14,398 bases of DNA. Source: Oscillospiraceae bacterium (GTDB taxonomy: Bacteria > Bacillota_A > Clostridia > Oscillospirales > Oscillospiraceae). Made by a program: the position numbers and the translations under genes. The notes under the pieces were generated by a model. The model searched no databases, was not told where the DNA came from, and saw nothing but the letters and a program-made list of their open reading frames with translations. The DNA is taken from contig JAFQHF010000178.1 of assembly GCA_017398105.1 (NCBI GenBank), positions 1 to 14,398 on the forward strand. Reading direction: 5' to 3'. Of the stretch, positions 12,806 through 14,398 are shown one piece after another (positions within the stretch are counted from its first letter, which is position 1; each line of letters begins with the position of its first letter).

Positions 12806-14179
12806 ATGACCCAAACCAATTCCCCCCTGACCCTGAAGCACCGGATCGGCTATGCCCTGGGCGATTTCGGCGGCTGCATGACCTTCTCTCTCATGAGCGC
12901 CTTTATGACCCGGTATTATGTAAACGTCGCGCTGATGGATACCGCCGTCATTGCGGCAATGACCCTGATCTGGAAGATCTTCGATGCTCTGAGCAATCCC
13001 GTCATCGGCGTGATGATGGACAAATCCTTTGCCGGCGGCAAAGGTAAGGGCGGCAAGTTCCGTCCCTGGATTCTCCGGGTGGCACCCCTGACCGGCCTGG
13101 CCGGTATTCTGGTGTTCACCGCCCCCGGCTGGGTCACCGGCATGTCCCGGTTGGTGGTGGCCTTCGTGACCTACCTGATGTACGAAGTGTTCTACGCCAT
13201 GCAGCACATTGCCCTGGGCGGCCTGATCTCTGCCATGGCGAAAAATGATGCCGAGCGGGCTGAGCTGTCCTCTGCCCGGGGCATCGGCGGTATGCTGGGC
13301 ATCATTATCCCCCAGATGATGTTCCCCGCCATCATTTCCCTGTTCGAAAGCAACGCTGCCCTGGGCTACGGCATGGGCGTTACCGTCTGCGCCGTCATCG
13401 GCTATATCTGCTGCCTGGGCTGCTACTTCTTCACCGAGGAGCGCAACGTCAGCCAGCAGAAGGCCGGCTCCGCGCCCATTCAGGTCACGGATATCCTGGA
13501 GGTCTTCCGGGTGAACCGGGCATTTCTGGCCCTGTGCCTGCACGGCCTGCTGTCCGGTGTCCTCATGAGCGTGGGCGGCGCCCTGGGCACCTACATGTAT
13601 GCCGATGTGCTGGGCAGCCTGACCCTGATGAGCGTCGGCTCCATGATCGGTATGCCCGTAAGCCTGGTGTGCATGTCCGTGGTGCCGAAGATCTCCCGGA
13701 AGCTGGGCTCCCAGAAGGTGCTCCGGGGCAGCCTGCTGCTGGGCTGTGGACTGTATGTGGGGCTGTTCCTGCTGCACATCACCACCAGCATCAACGTCTG
13801 GGTCCATATCGGCATCAACGCCATTGCCTCCGGCATTTCCGGCCTGAGCAATATGATGCAGTGGGGAATGCTGTCCGAAGCCATCGAATACAACGAATAT
13901 CTCACCGGCAAGCGCACCGAAGGCTCCATCAACGGCACCTTCAACATGCTGCGCCGCCTGGGTCAGGGCCTGGGCGCCTCCTGCGGCGTTGCCCTGCTGG
14001 GCCTCATCGGCTACAATGCCTCCGCCTCCGTCCAGAGTGACGGCACCATTCTGGGCATCAAGGTGCTGTGCCTGCTGTTCCCCGCCATCTGCGCCCTGGG
14101 CAGCTGGGTCGTGTTCCGGTTCGTCTGGAACATCACCCCCGAGCTCCGGGAAAAAATGGCTGCCGCCAGGCAGCAATAA
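12806..14179 (+). CDS. GPH-family glycoside/pentoside/hexuronide:cation symporter
   Basis: This is a predicted inner-membrane secondary transporter, 457 aa with about 12 membrane helices, in the MFS GPH (MelB/XynB-like) family. Typical N-terminal features are KHRIGYALGDFGGCMTFSL and the helix-2 segment WKIFDALSNPVIGVMMD (56-72), followed by the loop GKFRPWI. In MelB the matching segment has Asp55 and Asp59 as cation ligands; here Asp60 is kept and the second is Asn64, so coupling may be to protons. The ATG is chosen because ACGGAGG lies 8 bases upstream; an in-frame TTG at 12578 lies inside the regulatory palindrome region. It is the only plus-strand gene here, divergent from the Crp-like regulator. 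The substrate is unknown, probably a glycoside or pentoside. Confidence 0.9.
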   Translation: MTQTNSPLTLKHRIGYALGDFGGCMTFSLMSAFMTRYYVNVALMDTAVIAAMTLIWKIFDALSNPVIGVMMDKSFAGGKGKGGKFRPWILRVAPLTGLAGILVFTAPGWVTGMSRLVVAFVTYLMYEVFYAMQHIALGGLISAMAKNDAERAELSSARGIGGMLGIIIPQMMFPAIISLFESNAALGYGMGVTVCAVIGYICCLGCYFFTEERNVSQQKAGSAPIQVTDILEVFRVNRAFLALCLHGLLSGVLMSVGGALGTYMYADVLGSLTLMSVGSMIGMPVSLVCMSVVPKISRKLGSQKVLRGSLLLGCGLYVGLFLLHITTSINVWVHIGINAIASGISGLSNMMQWGMLSEAIEYNEYLTGKRTEGSINGTFNMLRRLGQGLGASCGVALLGLIGYNASASVQSDGTILGIKVLCLLFPAICALGSWVVFRFVWNITPELREKMAAARQQ

Positions 14180-14195
14180 CCATACCCCCATCTTT

Positions 14196-14222
14196 GGGTG
14201 TCGCTGCCATTGACACCCTTCT
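14196..14222 (+). terminator. Possible weak terminator after the symporter
   Basis: GGGTGTC (14196-14202) pairs with GACACCC (14212-14218) across a 9-base loop, followed by TTCTC. It starts 17 bases after the stop codon. The U tract is poor. A second hairpin, CCCAGGCAC-ATA-GTGCCTGGG, lies at 14234-14254. Confidence 0.4.
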
Positions 14223-14233
14223 CAAAATGCAGG

Positions 14234-14343
14234 CCCAGGCACATAGTGCCTGGGTCTCAGCGTGTCGAAAATCCCCTTCGGGGCTTTCCGCCAGATTTTA
14301 TGCAGTCTGCTGCGCGCACTCCTTGTGTGCCTCCGGCACACAA
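14234..14343. repeat. Cluster of small hairpins downstream of the symporter
   Basis: Three perfect inverted repeats lie in this spacer: CCCAGGCAC/GTGCCTGGG (14234-14254), CCCC-TTC-GGGG (about 14272-14282) and TTGTGTGCC/GGCACACAA (14323-14343). No gene is recognised up to the window end. It may be another intergenic repeat or a set of RNA structures at the end of the transcript. Confidence 0.4.
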
Positions 14344-14398
14344 CTCGCACACTTGCAGCCTGATATGTGTTTTCGCCCACGTACACGCCGCGGTCGAA

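Noticed and set aside
12779..14191. A 470-codon open frame on the minus strand opposite the symporter
   Set aside because: It shadows a well-recognised GPH transporter, and its Gly/Asp/Gln/His-rich translation resembles no protein family.

Overview
The window looks like chromosomal DNA of an anaerobic gut Clostridia, most likely Oscillospirales (Ruminococcaceae-like). Coding sequence is GC-rich and intergenic spacers are AT-rich. Ribosome binding sites are strong (AGGAGG type). The proteins resemble Firmicutes sugar genes, and the spacers hold short palindromic repeats of the kind common in these genomes. No rRNA, tRNA, transposase, phage gene or CRISPR array was seen. The species cannot be fixed from sequence reading alone. 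All genes are on the minus strand except the last.

Layout in minus-strand transcription order. (1) 12551-11913: a Crp/Fnr-family regulator, divergent from (2) 12806-14179 on the plus strand, a GPH-type sugar:cation symporter. A CRP-like palindrome lies in their shared control region. (3) 11697-9946: a D-lyxose/D-mannose isomerase and a PfkB (fructokinase-type) sugar kinase, with a good sigma-A promoter and a terminator. (4) 9637-5380: a tightly coupled four-gene sensory operon. It encodes a membrane-anchored RbsB-like sugar-binding protein, a HisKA_3 histidine kinase, a NarL/LuxR response regulator and a family-1 solute-binding lipoprotein without permeases. Its promoter is a perfect TTGACA-17-TATAAT. 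(5) 5095-192: a Cof-type HAD phosphatase followed by a ChvE/MmsA/MmsB-type monosaccharide ABC transporter in the order ATPase, permease, binding protein.

Working model (inference): the anchored binding protein reports an extracellular sugar to the kinase, as in the XylFII-LytS-YesN system of Clostridium. The response regulator then activates the HAD-ABC operon through tandem TATGACAAATG repeats at about -44 and -67 from the likely start. A closely related motif (13 of 15 bases) sits upstream of the isomerase-kinase promoter, so uptake and catabolism may share control. The isomerase would convert D-mannose or D-lyxose to D-fructose or D-xylulose, which the kinase then phosphorylates. The Crp-like regulator probably controls itself and the divergent symporter.

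The spacers contain at least four small inverted-repeat elements (about 23-94, 9733-9813, 10917-11000, 12643-12750). A short relative of the 10917 element sits in the loop of the terminator at 5292-5368.
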